NCBI GenBank assembly: GCA_046343015.1
Contig: JBKDOL010000006.1
Span: forward strand, 248,001 to 312,000
Direction of reading: 5' to 3'
DNA length: 64,000 nt
From: BJ22 sp021298375
GTDB lineage: Bacteria > Planctomycetota > Planctomycetia > Pirellulales > Pirellulaceae
The translations under genes were made by a program, and so were the position numbers. The notes beneath the pieces were generated by a model. The model did not search any database, was not told where the DNA came from, and was given only the letters and a program-made list of their open reading frames with translations. The stretch's first letter is position 1, and each line of letters opens with the position of its first letter. Positions 26,303 through 35,867 of this stretch are shown here, piece by piece.

Positions 26303-26764
26303 ATGGAATCCACCCTTATTCTGCTCAAGCCCGACTGTGTTCAACGCCGCCTGATTGGCCGGATTATTTCCCGGTTTGAGGAGAAGGGACTGAACATCAT
26401 TGCGATGAAGATGATGCAGGTAACTCCGGAGCTGTCGAAGCAGCATTACGCCGAGCACGTCAATAAGCCTTTTTATCCTAATCTGGAGAGCTTCATCACC
26501 GCCGCTCCGATTGTGGCGATGGTCCTCGAAGGGCTCGATGCGATTCGCGTCGTTCGCGAGATGCTCGGGAAGACTAATGGCCTGCAGGCAACGCCGGGTA
26601 CCATCCGGGGTGATTTTTCGAGCAGTCGCCAAATGAACCTGGTGCACGCCTCTGATGGCCCCGAAGCGGCGACCCGCGAGATCAATCTCTATTTCAAACC
26701 AAGCGAACTCTGCCGCTACGACGTGTGCCTGACCCCCTGGTTCCGCGCCGGCGACGAAAATTAG
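26303..26764 (+). CDS. ndk: Nucleoside diphosphate kinase
   Basis: A 153-residue Ndk that transfers phosphate from ATP to other nucleoside diphosphates through a phosphohistidine. Seen: ESTLILLKPDCVQRRLIG at the N-terminus with the conserved Lys, ATPGTIRGDFSSS, and the active-site block NLVHASDGPEAATREI with His115 as the phosphate carrier. Canonical bacterial sequences have HGSDS; here it reads HASDG, a mild change near the nucleophile. Length is about 10 residues longer than E. coli Ndk at the C-terminus. The ORF is open upstream, but the ATG at 26303, with AAAGG about 6 nt before it, matches the family start. Confidence 0.95.
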   Translation: MESTLILLKPDCVQRRLIGRIISRFEEKGLNIIAMKMMQVTPELSKQHYAEHVNKPFYPNLESFITAAPIVAMVLEGLDAIRVVREMLGKTNGLQATPGTIRGDFSSSRQMNLVHASDGPEAATREINLYFKPSELCRYDVCLTPWFRAGDEN

Positions 26765-27702
26765 GAGCTGAGCGACAACCACAAATGCCGCGGCGATTGC
26801 TCAATGGCGGCGGCGCCCTCCGGTCTACCGGACCGTGCAGGGCGTCGCTTACCGCGGCTCTCCCCAGAACTGTTCTTGCCCGCTCGAGGATTGCTCGAGC
26901 GCTCGACAGCCGCGCGTCCGTTTGCGAACGTCTTATTGCGCAGCCATTTGCTCTTCGCCGCCCGCGGTCGGCCCCTGCCCAACCTCATCGCCGTAACGCG
27001 GAACAAGCCTTACGGCTGAACAAGCCGTACCGCTTCACAAGTTAAGCAAACCTCGCCGGGGCCGGCTGCTTCCGGGCCCAGCAGGCTCAGTCAACTGTTG
27101 CAGCGCAGCCATTTCCCGTGCGGGGGGCGATCGACTGGCTTCACCCACTGATTTCGCCCCCCCAACGCGTAACAAGCCCCGCCTCGCAAGCAAGTCTCAT
27201 GCGTTCGATTCGACCGCTCGACGCTTGCGTTCTGAACGCAACTCCGAGATCGATCAAGCACAAAGCACGCTGCAGTGAACGATTCGGCGTGAACCAATTG
27301 AGTTCGAAACCAAGGGGTCACTTTTTTGGCAATTAGATTGGCTCTTGTGCTGGACATCCAAGAACCCTTTCGCTCAATCGTCCGTACGGTTTATGTAGCA
27401 GTCGGCTTTGACAGGTAAATCATCAAGTTTGAACTGCTCGCTCGGCCCGCCCGCAGGGCCATAACAGCTCTGAGATCCGATCTCCTCACGCAAGCGTTGA
27501 CCCGATGCGGCAGGATTGATTCGTGGACCTTGAAGCTACCCCTCTGAGCCACGATCGTCGCCCTGAGGAAGCGAGCACTCCAGTCCGATTCAATAGCAGT
27601 TCCCTTTATTCTCGGAGTTGCACTGGGACGGCCTTCAAATTCCTGACAGTTCACGTCTGCAGGGTCAAACGGGGCAAAGAACGTTTTTAGCAAAGGAACA
27701 TC
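26765..27702. other. Gene-poor spacer between ndk and the HAF-repeat gene
   Basis: About 940 bp without a supported gene. Frames present are short and repeat-like, reflecting GC-rich spacer. A small hairpin (tacggct/agccgta, 27011-27029) without a T-tract lies within it. The last 100 bp must contain the promoter of the secreted protein gene. Confidence 0.5.
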
Positions 27703-29292
27703 ATGCGTAAACTCACTTTTTCATTCTTTGTCGCAGCAAGCCTGCTGTTTGGCCTGCAAGGTTCTGCAGACGCCCAAACCGTAACCTACTTGCCAGCGCC
27801 GCCGAACAGTTGGACTTATCCCTCGGACATCAACAACAACGGCGAGGCGATCGGTTACTCTTTCAGCAGGACAACCCATAAATGTTCAGCGATTCGCTGG
27901 GTAGACGGTGAACTCAGCCTGCTCGAGGGCTTTGATTCCTCTTTCGCCTCGGGCATCAATGACGCAGGCGTCATTTCCGGAATCGGTTACCGAGATACGG
28001 AAGCTCTCGTCAACGGCGAGGAAACTCCCGTGATATGGGTCGATGGAGTTCCCCAAGAACTGCCCACGCTCGGCTTTGGGGGCTGTGCCTACGATGTGAA
28101 CAGCGTCGGCGACGTCGTCGGCTCCGTTCGAAATTCTCCGGGTGGAGGCGTCGAGCCGGCGCTGTGGCGAGACGGCGAGTTGATTGTGCTCGACACTCCC
28201 GAGGGCAATGGTGGCTTCGCGACCACGATTGATGATGCCGGGCTGATTTCGGGTGTTTGTTACGCCCAGAACGGCGGCGATTTTCTCCCAACTCAATGGT
28301 CGGGCGGAACGGCACAAGTCCTCCCCGTGACATTTGGACAGAACTATGTCGGCTCGCTCGGCGTCAACAAGACTGGCGCCGGTCGCACAAGCGGTTACGT
28401 GATTGAAAGTCGCCTGCTCGAAGATGGCCAGCCCTACCTCGTCGTAGTCGCCGTCGGCTGGAACTCGGAGGGCTTCCGGGTGTTGCCACGCCTGGACGAC
28501 AACCAGTCTTCCTGGGCTTGCGACGTCAATGAACAGGGTGTCTACGCCGGTTATTCCCGGGACTCATTCGGCGCCGACGTCCCCGTGTTGTGGACCGAGG
28601 AAGGAATTACCCGTCTTCCCTTTGCCCCGGGCCGCACGGCGCGGGCTGTCGCTCTGAACGAGACGGGTCTCGTGATCGGAAACGATACGACCGAGTTCTC
28701 CGTCCCCGTGATTTGGAACATGAATGATGTTGGCCAACTTGGCATGTCCAGCGCTCGTGGAACTCGCGGAAGTCTGGTGCCACTGACTGTCCGGGCGAAG
28801 GACGGAAATGCCCCCGTGGCAGGTCAGCAAGTCAATTTCTCGGTGAACGGAACCATCGTGGGAACAGCGACGACCAACCGTTCGGGCGTGGCGAGAATGA
28901 TGTACCGGATTCCAAACGTCGCCAGCGGCAAAATCGGAGTCGCGGCCTCGATGAATGGCATGCCGACCATCGTGCGAGCGGTTGAGGTCGACACTCTTCG
29001 AAGCTCGGCCGGTGTTTCGGGAACCTTTGACGAGGAAACCGGCAAGGTCCAACTGACCGCCTCGGTGAACGCCATTGAACCAAACAAGCCAGTGGCCAAC
29101 GGCAGGGTGAACTTCTTCATGAACGGGCGGAGAATTGCTTCCGCAACGACTGACTCCCGCGGGATTGCCCGGGCCGAAGTCGCAGTTCCCGCCAACGTGC
29201 AGGATGGGACCGCCAACATTGAGGCTCGATTCACTGGCGACAAACTGAACCGGCCGATAACAGGCCGCTCGAGCGTCGGCATCGACCGATAA
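27703..29292 (+). CDS. Secreted HAF-repeat protein with two Ig-like domains
   Basis: The 529-residue product has a clear signal peptide (residues 1-24, cleavage near ADAQT). Residues about 25-345 carry seven HAF-type repeats, each an INxxGxxxG-like core (DINNNGEAIGYS, GINDAGVISGIGY, DVNSVGDVVGSV, TIDDAGLISGVCY, GVNKTGAGRTSGY, DVNEQGVYAGYS, ALNETGLVIGND) separated by WVDG or WRDG strands; these fold as propeller-like repeats. Residues about 347-430 and 435-528 are two Ig-like (Big_3/invasin-type) domains with GQQVNFSVNGTIVGTATTNRSG and GRVNFFMNGRRIASATTDSRG. AAAGGA lies five nt before the ATG. Likely a surface or matrix protein; the ligand is unknown. Confidence 0.85.
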   Translation: MRKLTFSFFVAASLLFGLQGSADAQTVTYLPAPPNSWTYPSDINNNGEAIGYSFSRTTHKCSAIRWVDGELSLLEGFDSSFASGINDAGVISGIGYRDTEALVNGEETPVIWVDGVPQELPTLGFGGCAYDVNSVGDVVGSVRNSPGGGVEPALWRDGELIVLDTPEGNGGFATTIDDAGLISGVCYAQNGGDFLPTQWSGGTAQVLPVTFGQNYVGSLGVNKTGAGRTSGYVIESRLLEDGQPYLVVVAVGWNSEGFRVLPRLDDNQSSWACDVNEQGVYAGYSRDSFGADVPVLWTEEGITRLPFAPGRTARAVALNETGLVIGNDTTEFSVPVIWNMNDVGQLGMSSARGTRGSLVPLTVRAKDGNAPVAGQQVNFSVNGTIVGTATTNRSGVARMMYRIPNVASGKIGVAASMNGMPTIVRAVEVDTLRSSAGVSGTFDEETGKVQLTASVNAIEPNKPVANGRVNFFMNGRRIASATTDSRGIARAEVAVPANVQDGTANIEARFTGDKLNRPITGRSSVGIDR

Positions 29293-29330
29293 TTCGGCTA
29301 AATGCTGATTTCGGTCACCTGACCTCTGAG

Positions 29331-29364
29331 CTCCCCTCGTGAAAAATCGAGGGGAGTTTTTTTT
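29331..29364 (+). terminator. Rho-independent terminator of the HAF-repeat gene
   Basis: A 9-bp stem (ctcccctcg with cgaggggag) with an 8-nt A-rich loop is followed by eight T residues, 40 bp after the stop codon. Confidence 0.92.
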
Positions 29365-29626
29365 GCTTGAGGGACGCACAACCCCACCCGCAAACCCTTT
29401 CTTTCTGGGGGTGTTTTAACCCCCTATTCGCTACTACCGATCCAGTTGCTCGGACAGGCGGGGGAGTTGGGCTTTTGCTCGGTAACTCCCAGCTCACTGG
29501 CCAGTTTTCCGAGGACGATGATCCTAGATTTTCCGAGCCTCAGGGTGCTCAATTCCAAACGTCACCCTCCAGCGGCGAACGCGTCCCAACCGCGATTGAT
29601 AGGCGACCTTCTCGGAAACCGTTGCA

Positions 29627-30604
29627 ATGCCCCAACCTTGGTGGATTATTCTGCTGAAGGTGAGTGTCAGCACTCTCCTTTTCACCGCTGCGATGCGCTG
29701 GGTCTCTTCGCAACAACAACGCCGTTGGTCTGCCCCGAGGTCTGGGAAACTGCAGCACCAATCCTGGATTCTCTTAACCGGAATCCTGACGATTGGATTG
29801 TTTTTGGCCTTGGCGATTTTCTCGAACACCTGGGGTAAAAACTCAACTACAACCATTTGGACAACGCTCACCTTCCTCGGCTTCGCGGCACTCGGAGTGC
29901 CGTTCGTGGCGGATTATTTATTCGCTCGCCACGATGTCAATCACAACGGGATTAGTGCCGGGAGCATGTTTGGATATCGCCGAATGTTCGCTTGGTCGAG
30001 TATTCAGCGAATCTCCTTTTCTCCCAATTGCGGTTGGTTCGTACTCGAATCGGAAACCGGGAAACGGGCGCGGGTCTCGGTCCTGCTGATCGGTCTCGGG
30101 GAGTTCGCAGCCCTCGCACTGCAGCACGTACCCAGAGAAAAGATGGATCAGCTGGCCTACATCAACCTGATGGATGCAGCTTCGGAGGGCTGCGGCATGG
30201 CCATCGATCCTGACTCGGATGCATGGAAACAGGCTCTGGCCAAAACCCAGAGCAGCATTCCGCTGCTCCGCGATCTCTACAGCTCGGTCTCGGAACCGAT
30301 CCTCGTCAAGTATCCCCTCGCCTCTCAATCGGGTGCCCTCGAACATGTCTGGGGCGAGTTACAGGAATTAGGCGAGACGGACTTTCGGGCGTCGCTCGAA
30401 ACCCCACCGCTCAGCGGCTCGCCGTCATCGCCGCCTCCGTTTTTGTTGCCGCTGACAGCGCTCGAAGACTGGCTGCTTGTCTTGCCAGATGGAACCATTC
30501 GCGGCGGCTTCACCACTCAAGCCGAACTCGCGATGGCGAAGGAGCAGAGAATTCCATTGCCCGCCAAGCTGGCTGCGGTGAACGGCTGCTTTCTGGACTG
30601 CTAA
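29627..30604 (+). CDS. Membrane protein with three N-terminal helices, unknown function
   Basis: The 325-residue protein has hydrophobic segments at about 6-23, 48-66 and 77-98. A polar region follows that looks like a PH-type domain (ISAGSMFGYRRMFAWSSIQRISFSPNCGWFVLE at about 108-140), a fold often found after membrane helices in bacterial YdbS-like proteins. The C-terminal half is soluble, with a Ser/Pro-rich linker (PPLSGSPSSPPPF) and a final LEDWLLVLPDGTIRGGFTT segment. I recognise no characterised family. It stands alone, convergent with the next gene. The upstream spacer (29365-29626) shows no further feature. The start codon has no clear Shine-Dalgarno sequence. Confidence 0.65.
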   Translation: MPQPWWIILLKVSVSTLLFTAAMRWVSSQQQRRWSAPRSGKLQHQSWILLTGILTIGLFLALAIFSNTWGKNSTTTIWTTLTFLGFAALGVPFVADYLFARHDVNHNGISAGSMFGYRRMFAWSSIQRISFSPNCGWFVLESETGKRARVSVLLIGLGEFAALALQHVPREKMDQLAYINLMDAASEGCGMAIDPDSDAWKQALAKTQSSIPLLRDLYSSVSEPILVKYPLASQSGALEHVWGELQELGETDFRASLETPPLSGSPSSPPPFLLPLTALEDWLLVLPDGTIRGGFTTQAELAMAKEQRIPLPAKLAAVNGCFLDC

Positions 30605-30758
30605 GGGATACCGAAACCGATGCTGTGGGGTCATTGCCTATTGCATGGCCTCAAGCGGGCATCGAGAAAGCCTGCAGAGCCCGAAGTGTAAACAAGCAGG
30701 ACTTGCGTCTGTCAGGCAAGCTCCCATCCCCGTTTTTCGCAATCACTGGGCCCGCGGC

Positions 30759-31613
30759 TCAGGGGAAGACGTAACGGAATAGATTCCGCATCGGCTGGCC
30801 ATCGACGTACGCCGTCGGCTGGCCAAACATTCCTCTTCCCATGTAAGTTCCCGGCGGCAGGTTTTTGGTCGCCACGATCGGCTGGAAGTTACCGGTGAGA
30901 TAGGGATAGTAAGCAGTGGTCATTCCCCCAGTTCCTCCCGCAGCAGTTGGTACTGTGCCGCTCGGCTGGAATCCTGATGTGGGAATCGTCCCCGGCAATC
31001 CGGGAGCTGGAGCGAACGGGACCGTTGGAACCCCGGTGGTGTAGGGCGGCACCGCCGATGCCGTCATTCCGCTGCTCGGCGGATTGCAAGGACAACCGGG
31101 AACCGCGGCTGGCACACCAACCGCCTGCTGTGGACTGGGAGGTTTGAGAGTATTGGTAGGTGCATTAGTGCTCGTGATTCCCAGGGTTGGTTGGGTGATT
31201 ACGGGAACTCCTCCCGGGGCCGTTCCCATTCCCTGGTTCGGCACCCAAACCCAACTTCCACCACCAGCCCCGGCGGTTGAGGGAGTTTGATTGAACATGT
31301 TCCCCGCAGACGTCGGATAGGGAGCTTGCGCGCCGGTTGGAATTTGTGCGCTGGTTGGAACAAGCGTCACGCCTGCGTTACTGTTGGGCGAGCCCCCGAG
31401 TGGCGCTGGCGTCACCACTGTCGATATCGATCGGCCCGGCAGCGATTGGCTGGTGACTGTCCATCCATTTTTGAGCGGTGAACTAGCGCTCATGTATTCA
31501 TAAGCCTCCGCTCGCTGGCCCTCGACTGAGGGAGCAAAGCCCCACGGCAACAACAACACCCAGCCAGTCACAATCCAGCGACCCATTTGCTTTTTCCCGC
31601 ATCGACCGTCCAT
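30759..31613 (-). CDS. Secreted Pro/Thr/Gly-rich low-complexity protein
   Basis: About 284 residues. An N-terminal hydrophobic segment (WIVTGWVLLLPWGFAPSVEGQ) after a basic start indicates export. The body is rich in Pro, Thr, Gly, Ser and Val with repeated PTSAQIPTGAQAPYPTS and PGLPGTIPTSGFQPSG patterns, and has one CPCNPP cysteine pair. The C-terminus, KNLPPGTYMGRGMFGQPTAYVDGQPMRNLFRYVFP, is well ordered and resembles the tail of planctomycete small exported proteins. The frame starts with GTG at 31628; the ATG at 31613 with GGTGGAG upstream is preferred. It may be a cell-wall or matrix component; no function is known to me. It is convergent with the membrane protein gene at 29.6-30.6 kb. 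Confidence 0.65.
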   Translation of the reverse strand: MDGRCGKKQMGRWIVTGWVLLLPWGFAPSVEGQRAEAYEYMSASSPLKNGWTVTSQSLPGRSISTVVTPAPLGGSPNSNAGVTLVPTSAQIPTGAQAPYPTSAGNMFNQTPSTAGAGGGSWVWVPNQGMGTAPGGVPVITQPTLGITSTNAPTNTLKPPSPQQAVGVPAAVPGCPCNPPSSGMTASAVPPYTTGVPTVPFAPAPGLPGTIPTSGFQPSGTVPTAAGGTGGMTTAYYPYLTGNFQPIVATKNLPPGTYMGRGMFGQPTAYVDGQPMRNLFRYVFP

Positions 31614-31800
31614 CTGGCAGCTCTCCACCTATCCTTCAATCCGCACTGAGCCCAAGCTCCTCCGCCGCCGAGACATTACGCCCCGCAGCGGTTGGCTGTT
31701 CACCCAGAATCATCTTTCAGCGACAGTCGATAGCAATTTCGCCCAACTCGGGCCAGTGCGATCGGCGCAGAATCGCCCCGCTTGGCGGAACCGCTAGCGT

Positions 31801-33276
31801 TCAGGCGGCTTGGGCGGGCCGTTCCAGCCGCGGCCAGAAAAAGCGAAAGCGGGTGAGCCCGGGAGCTTGCTCCAGGCACTCCAGATAACCGCCGTGGGAT
31901 TCGGCAATACGCCACGCTTTGGAGAGGCCAAAGCCCAGACCGCGCCCTGCCTCCCGGGAGGAGAAAAAGGGATCAAACATGTGCCTTGCGACCTCAGCCC
32001 CAATCCCCGGCCCATTGTCCAGGACCTCGACTCGGGACTCGCCCGCAGAAGTAACCTCGGCCAGAATCGTGATTTGAGCCCCGCTCGGCTGGGCTTCCAA
32101 CGCATTCCGCACCAGCGCCCGAACCACTTCCGCCAACTGTCCGGGGTCGACCACGATGCGGCCCGTGGAACTGAGTTCCAGTCGCAGCGTTCCTCCGGCC
32201 AATTCGACGTCGGGGCGCAATTCGACCGCCAACTGCTGCAGGAATGATTCGAGGTCCACTTCCTGCAGGATGGGCCGAGGCGGATGAGCAAACAACATCA
32301 GGTCCGAGATCAGCTCATGGGCTCGGAGTGCCTGCTGGCGGATCACCTGCAGTTTGCGCTGTCGTTCCGGATCGGCTTCCCCCCGCAGCAACAGTTCGGC
32401 GCGCATCGCGATATTGGCCAGGGGATTATTGATTTCATGGCTGGCCCCGTAAGCCAACTGCCGCAGGGCCGCAAGCTTTTCGGTTTGCAGTAGGCGTTCA
32501 AAAGCTTGCCGATTGACCTCTGTTCCCGGGCCCAAGCCGGTGGGCGGTAGCACAATAGCGCTGGTCTGTTCGGCAAGGTGTGAGGCCTGGTCGTTTCCCG
32601 GCGTCATCGCCTCAGAGGATTGAGCCAGAGTCACTCCCGCGTTCTCATTCCAACTCTCCCCTATTGCAGCAGTCCACTCTGAAGCCGTCAGCTCATCATT
32701 TTCACTGAGAGCGACGGCAGCGTTCGAAGATGAGGTCGCCGAGCGGCTGGTTTCGAACCCGTTGTCGGGCCAAAACGCCTGCTGTAACACCGTCGAGCCG
32801 CCCAACTGGGTGAGTTGTTCGAGCAATTCGGGGCTGCACCAACGCCTGAGCAGCCGTTTGGCCTTCCACTTGCCCGGAAAGCGACCGCAGTCGCGAAGAA
32901 GTCGCCGCAGCTGCCGACCGAGCTCCACCGCATCGCTGTGACGACGGATATGCCGCAGGTAACTTTCCCTTCGGCTCTGCACGACCCGCATCAAGGTACG
33001 ACGCCGCGTTTGAATCGGCGTAAAACTCGCCTGCTGCAGACGGAGGGCTCGCTCCAGCCAAAGCACCAAGTCGTCGAGATCCCGAGCCGTTCGCCCCGAA
33101 GTTTCATAGTGACCGGCAGCGGCCAACAGGAGACTTCTCGGATCGAGTGCAATCAAACCTCGGCTTCGCTTCAGGCAATCCGCTTGCCCATTTGAGCTGC
33201 TCAAGCGCGCGAGCTGCAACGCATCGGGCTCATTGAAGGGCAAGCTCAGTTTTCCGTCGAGGGACAGCCACCACAC
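31801..33276 (-). CDS. Cytosolic sensor histidine kinase
   Basis: The 491-residue protein lacks membrane segments. The N-terminal 180 residues are helical and contain DALQLARLSSSNG and GLIALDPRSLLLAAA, weakly reminiscent of an HDOD-like fold. A Ser/Glu-rich linker follows. The HisKA domain has the phospho-acceptor His280 in YGASHEINNPLANIAMRAE. The HATPase domain has the N-box VRNALEA (Asn391), G1 DNGPGIG (420-426), F-box FDPFFSS and G2 GRGLGFGLS. All kinase motifs are intact. It lies downstream of the response regulator gene at 33515 on the same strand, separated by a hairpin, and is its likely partner. The start is GTG with AGAGG about 11 nt upstream. Confidence 0.9.
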   Translation of the reverse strand: MWWLSLDGKLSLPFNEPDALQLARLSSSNGQADCLKRSRGLIALDPRSLLLAAAGHYETSGRTARDLDDLVLWLERALRLQQASFTPIQTRRRTLMRVVQSRRESYLRHIRRHSDAVELGRQLRRLLRDCGRFPGKWKAKRLLRRWCSPELLEQLTQLGGSTVLQQAFWPDNGFETSRSATSSSNAAVALSENDELTASEWTAAIGESWNENAGVTLAQSSEAMTPGNDQASHLAEQTSAIVLPPTGLGPGTEVNRQAFERLLQTEKLAALRQLAYGASHEINNPLANIAMRAELLLRGEADPERQRKLQVIRQQALRAHELISDLMLFAHPPRPILQEVDLESFLQQLAVELRPDVELAGGTLRLELSSTGRIVVDPGQLAEVVRALVRNALEAQPSGAQITILAEVTSAGESRVEVLDNGPGIGAEVARHMFDPFFSSREAGRGLGFGLSKAWRIAESHGGYLECLEQAPGLTRFRFFWPRLERPAQAA

Positions 33277-33388
33277 GTCAGCGCATTCCTCTCACTGAAT
33301 GGCAGGGTCACGAAATAGCAGCGGCGCGAAATGACCGAGGGAGCGGCGATGCAATTCCGTGGCACTCCAACTCTGCAGCGAAACAAAT

Positions 33389-33424
33389 CAGGGGAGGCGG
33401 AGTCATTCGCTCCAACCTCCCCTG
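33389..33424 (-). terminator. Stem-loop between response regulator and histidine kinase genes
   Basis: caggggagg (33389-33397) pairs with cctcccctg (33416-33424), with an inner GGAG/CTCC extension. Read on the minus strand it is followed by ATTTGTTTCG, a modest T-rich tail. It lies 90 bp after the response regulator stop and may attenuate read-through into the kinase gene. Confidence 0.6.
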
Positions 33425-33514
33425 TCTCCTGATTCGAAGCTGCCCGCCCGGGGGGTGAGGCAGCGATGATTGTCCTGAATCGAACTTGCTGACGGCTTGC
33501 GGTTGCCGCGGGCT

Positions 33515-34105
33515 TCATGTCCCGGTCGCAGCCGTTTCCATTTCGAGCATTTGGCAGCAGCGTTCGACCAGTTTCTCCACCTGGAATGGCTTATTCATGA
33601 AGTCGTTCGCGCCCGCAGCTCGCAAATCGGCAATCTTGTCGGCTTCGATCATGCCGGAGATGCAGATGATTTTGACCATCTCCATCGTTGGGTCCATCCG
33701 GACCCGCTGACAGACTTCGCGACCGTTGATGTCGGGGAGCATCACATCGAGCACCACCAGGTCAGGCCGGAATTCCTTGACGAGCATACCGGCATCAAAG
33801 CCATTATTGGCTGTCTTGATTTCGAACCGGCCGTCCGCCTTAAAGACGTCTACCATCAGGTCAACCAAGTCTTGATCGTCGTCGACAATCAAGAGCTTGC
33901 GCTTGCTGCTTTCGAGCGCGTCGGTCGGAATACCGTTGTCACGCATGAACGCGAACAACTGGTCGCGCGGGATGCGGCGAAAACGGCTGCCGGGCACCCG
34001 GAAGCCTTTCAGGGTTCCATTGTCAAAACAGCGAATGATCGTCTGTTGACTGACCTTGCAGATTTTGGCGGCCTCTCCGGTTGTGTAAACCGTCTTAGAA
34101 CTCAT
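33515..34105 (-). CDS. Response regulator with N-terminal excisionase-like HTH
   Basis: The 196-residue protein has a MerR/excisionase-type helix-turn-helix at about 6-55 (VYTTGEAAKICKVSQQTIIRCFDNGTLKGFRVPGSRFRRIPRDQL), then a receiver domain at about 69-190. Receiver residues: acidic pocket Asp75-77, phospho-acceptor Asp120 in LVVLDVMLPD, Ser150 and Lys172 in NKPF. The order (DNA-binding first, receiver last) is the reverse of OmpR or NarL regulators. The HTH is like those that bind direct repeats with a wing in phage excisionases. It precedes the histidine kinase gene on the same strand. An AT-rich stretch (34163-34199) upstream is probably the promoter area. Confidence 0.9.
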   Translation of the reverse strand: MSSKTVYTTGEAAKICKVSQQTIIRCFDNGTLKGFRVPGSRFRRIPRDQLFAFMRDNGIPTDALESSKRKLLIVDDDQDLVDLMVDVFKADGRFEIKTANNGFDAGMLVKEFRPDLVVLDVMLPDINGREVCQRVRMDPTMEMVKIICISGMIEADKIADLRAAGANDFMNKPFQVEKLVERCCQMLEMETAATGT

Positions 34106-34772
34106 GGTAAACCATCCTCTTCCTGGTGATGGACGACGTCGGCACAGTCCTGCCCCGGGTCATCAATTCAACTGAATCAATTCGATTGAATTAATTCAGC
34201 GGAACCAGTCCCACGCTTGCAGATCACCCCGCAGTTCAGAGACCAAACTGTGGGCAACGGGCCGAACGTTTTCGCTCCGGTTGAATGTTCTTTCCTGAAC
34301 CAGCTGCTGCGATGTCCCGCGCAATGCCCGCCTGGGAAACTCGCTTTCGGCGAGCGTGGGCTCGGTTCGAACGCGTCCAAATTGCGGGTCTCGACCCAAG
34401 GTTTCCTCCGGGGCCGAGGGCAGGGAATCCATCGCGTTCCCGAAACACCGGGCAATCCGCAGCTTACTGAGACTCCTTGAATCATGAACTCGCCTCGCTT
34501 CGCCGTACTCGCCAAGCTTGCCGATATTCACAACGCGGGCGATTATGAGTCAGCCTCCCAAACGGGTCAAGATTGATTTAACTCGCGTAAACCACGCAAA
34601 TTCAGCCATTTACGAGGCCCTCCCCATTTCTAACAAAAAATTCTTTTTCGCCTGATTCACTTTGCCCGCAGGGCTCGTTCTGGCTATAGTCCCGCCGCAA
34701 AGAGACGCAGCGGGGGGCGCATGCCCTCGGCTGCTTTTCCCTCTAGCCGCATCCGCGACTGCGTTTGCGTTG
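34106..34772. other. Divergent spacer with an AT-rich inverted-repeat patch
   Basis: Upstream of the response regulator. An AT-rich patch at 34163-34199 stands out in this GC-rich region; it contains overlapping aattcaa/ttgaatt elements and the short palindrome tcaat-tcg-attga (34178-34190), a candidate operator for the adjacent regulator. Frames over 34177-34531 look like shadows. No gene is supported. Confidence 0.45.
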
Positions 34773-35726
34773 ATGGAATGCATGTTGAAATTGAAGTCGG
34801 CGATGTTTCCTGTTTCCCAAACCCCAGTTAATCGCTCTCCGCTTCGGGCTGCTTCGAGTCGGCGGCCCCCGAACTGCGCGGCCCCGAACCGCGCTGCCCC
34901 GAGCCAAACTGCCCTGCGCCGCGAGGGCAGTTGCAAAAGTTTCCAATGGTTGGGCGCGCTGCTACTGCTGCCCCTGCTTGCCGCGGGCTGTGGCACCACC
35001 AATCAGCGAACCGGTACCGAACAAATGCTAATGTCCGATGCGGTGGATATGTCGATCAGCCGGATTGATTTTCGACCGCTGGCCGGACGCAAAGCATTTT
35101 TGGATACGGCTTACATTCGACCTACTCCGATCCCCGGTGCTCCCCAACCACTGGTCAATGCCGACTATGTCATCAGCGGGTTGCGGCAAGCATTGTTCGC
35201 TTCCCACTGCGAGTTGGTCGATTCGAAGGATGAGGCGGAGGTGATCATCGAACCCCGCCTGGGGACCCTGGCGACCAATGGCCACGACGTGGTCTACGGG
35301 CTTCCCCAGACGAACGCACTCGCCCAAGCCTCGGCAACGCTCTCGGGCGCTCCGCTGCTGCCGCCCCTTCCCGAGTTGTCAGTCGGTCGGTCCCACTCCC
35401 AATTCGGGCTCGCGAAAGTCGCCGTGTTTGCTTACGACAAGGTCACGCGGGAGCCGGTCTGGCAATCGGGGATTGAAAAGTCGGAAAGCACGGCCAAGAA
35501 CACCTGGTTTGTCGGTGCAGGACCATTTCAGCGGGGAACCATCTACGACGGCTACCACTTTGCCGATTCGAAATTCGGCAGAAAACAGGATGCGGACCCA
35601 GTCGAGACGGTCCCGTTCAATCGGGAACATGTCTTCGTCCCCAGACCCGAGTCGTCGCAAGTCGCCGAGGAACCAACCCTCTCGGGCACCGGCAGCGGTC
35701 CGCTGAACCCGGCGCTGCGGCGCTAA
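34773..35726 (+). CDS. Probable lipoprotein of the planctomycete DUF6655 type
   Basis: A lipobox (LLPLLAAGC) follows a basic and hydrophobic stretch (REGSCKSFQWLGALLLLPLLAAGCGTT). The mature part starts TNQRTGTEQMLMSDAVDMSISRIDF and resembles the planctomycete family annotated DUF6655, with an extracytoplasmic domain that includes EVIIEPRLGTLATNGHDVVYGLPQ and a C-terminal GPFQRGTIYDG segment. The start is uncertain: the frame is open to 34662, with ATGs at 34773, 34782 and 34803, and the interval up to the signal peptide is a 15-bp tandem repeat encoding an Ala/Pro/Asn-rich tract, so the true start may lie closer to the lipobox. Function is unknown. It converges with the ABC-2 permease gene. 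Confidence 0.7.
   Translation: MECMLKLKSAMFPVSQTPVNRSPLRAASSRRPPNCAAPNRAAPSQTALRREGSCKSFQWLGALLLLPLLAAGCGTTNQRTGTEQMLMSDAVDMSISRIDFRPLAGRKAFLDTAYIRPTPIPGAPQPLVNADYVISGLRQALFASHCELVDSKDEAEVIIEPRLGTLATNGHDVVYGLPQTNALAQASATLSGAPLLPPLPELSVGRSHSQFGLAKVAVFAYDKVTREPVWQSGIEKSESTAKNTWFVGAGPFQRGTIYDGYHFADSKFGRKQDADPVETVPFNREHVFVPRPESSQVAEEPTLSGTGSGPLNPALRR
34867..34926. repeat. 15-bp tandem repeat inside the 5' part of a lipoprotein ORF
   Basis: Four diverged units, of which ccccgaaccgcgctg (34882-34896) is typical, start at 34867, 34882, 34897 and 34912. The period is a multiple of three, so the overlying frame stays open and encodes an Ala/Pro/Asn-rich tract. Confidence 0.82.
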
Positions 35727-35797
35727 TCGCTGGGGCCCCTTCGACCTTCGCAGCCTTGCTCAACCTCCATGCGAGTCCCACGTCGCGCGGGTCTCAG

Positions 35798-35867
35798 CCG
35801 ACTTCGGCCCACCGACTTCGGCCCACCGACTTCGGCCCGCCGACTTCGGCCCGCCGACTTACTCCCG
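35798..35867. repeat. 14-bp tandem repeat across the stop codon of the ABC permease
   Basis: ccgacttcggccca repeats at 35798, 35812, 35826 and 35840, with a diverged fifth unit at 35854. The fifth unit overlaps the TAA stop (35859-35861) of the minus-strand permease gene, so the array appears to have grown from the end of the coding sequence. Confidence 0.92.
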
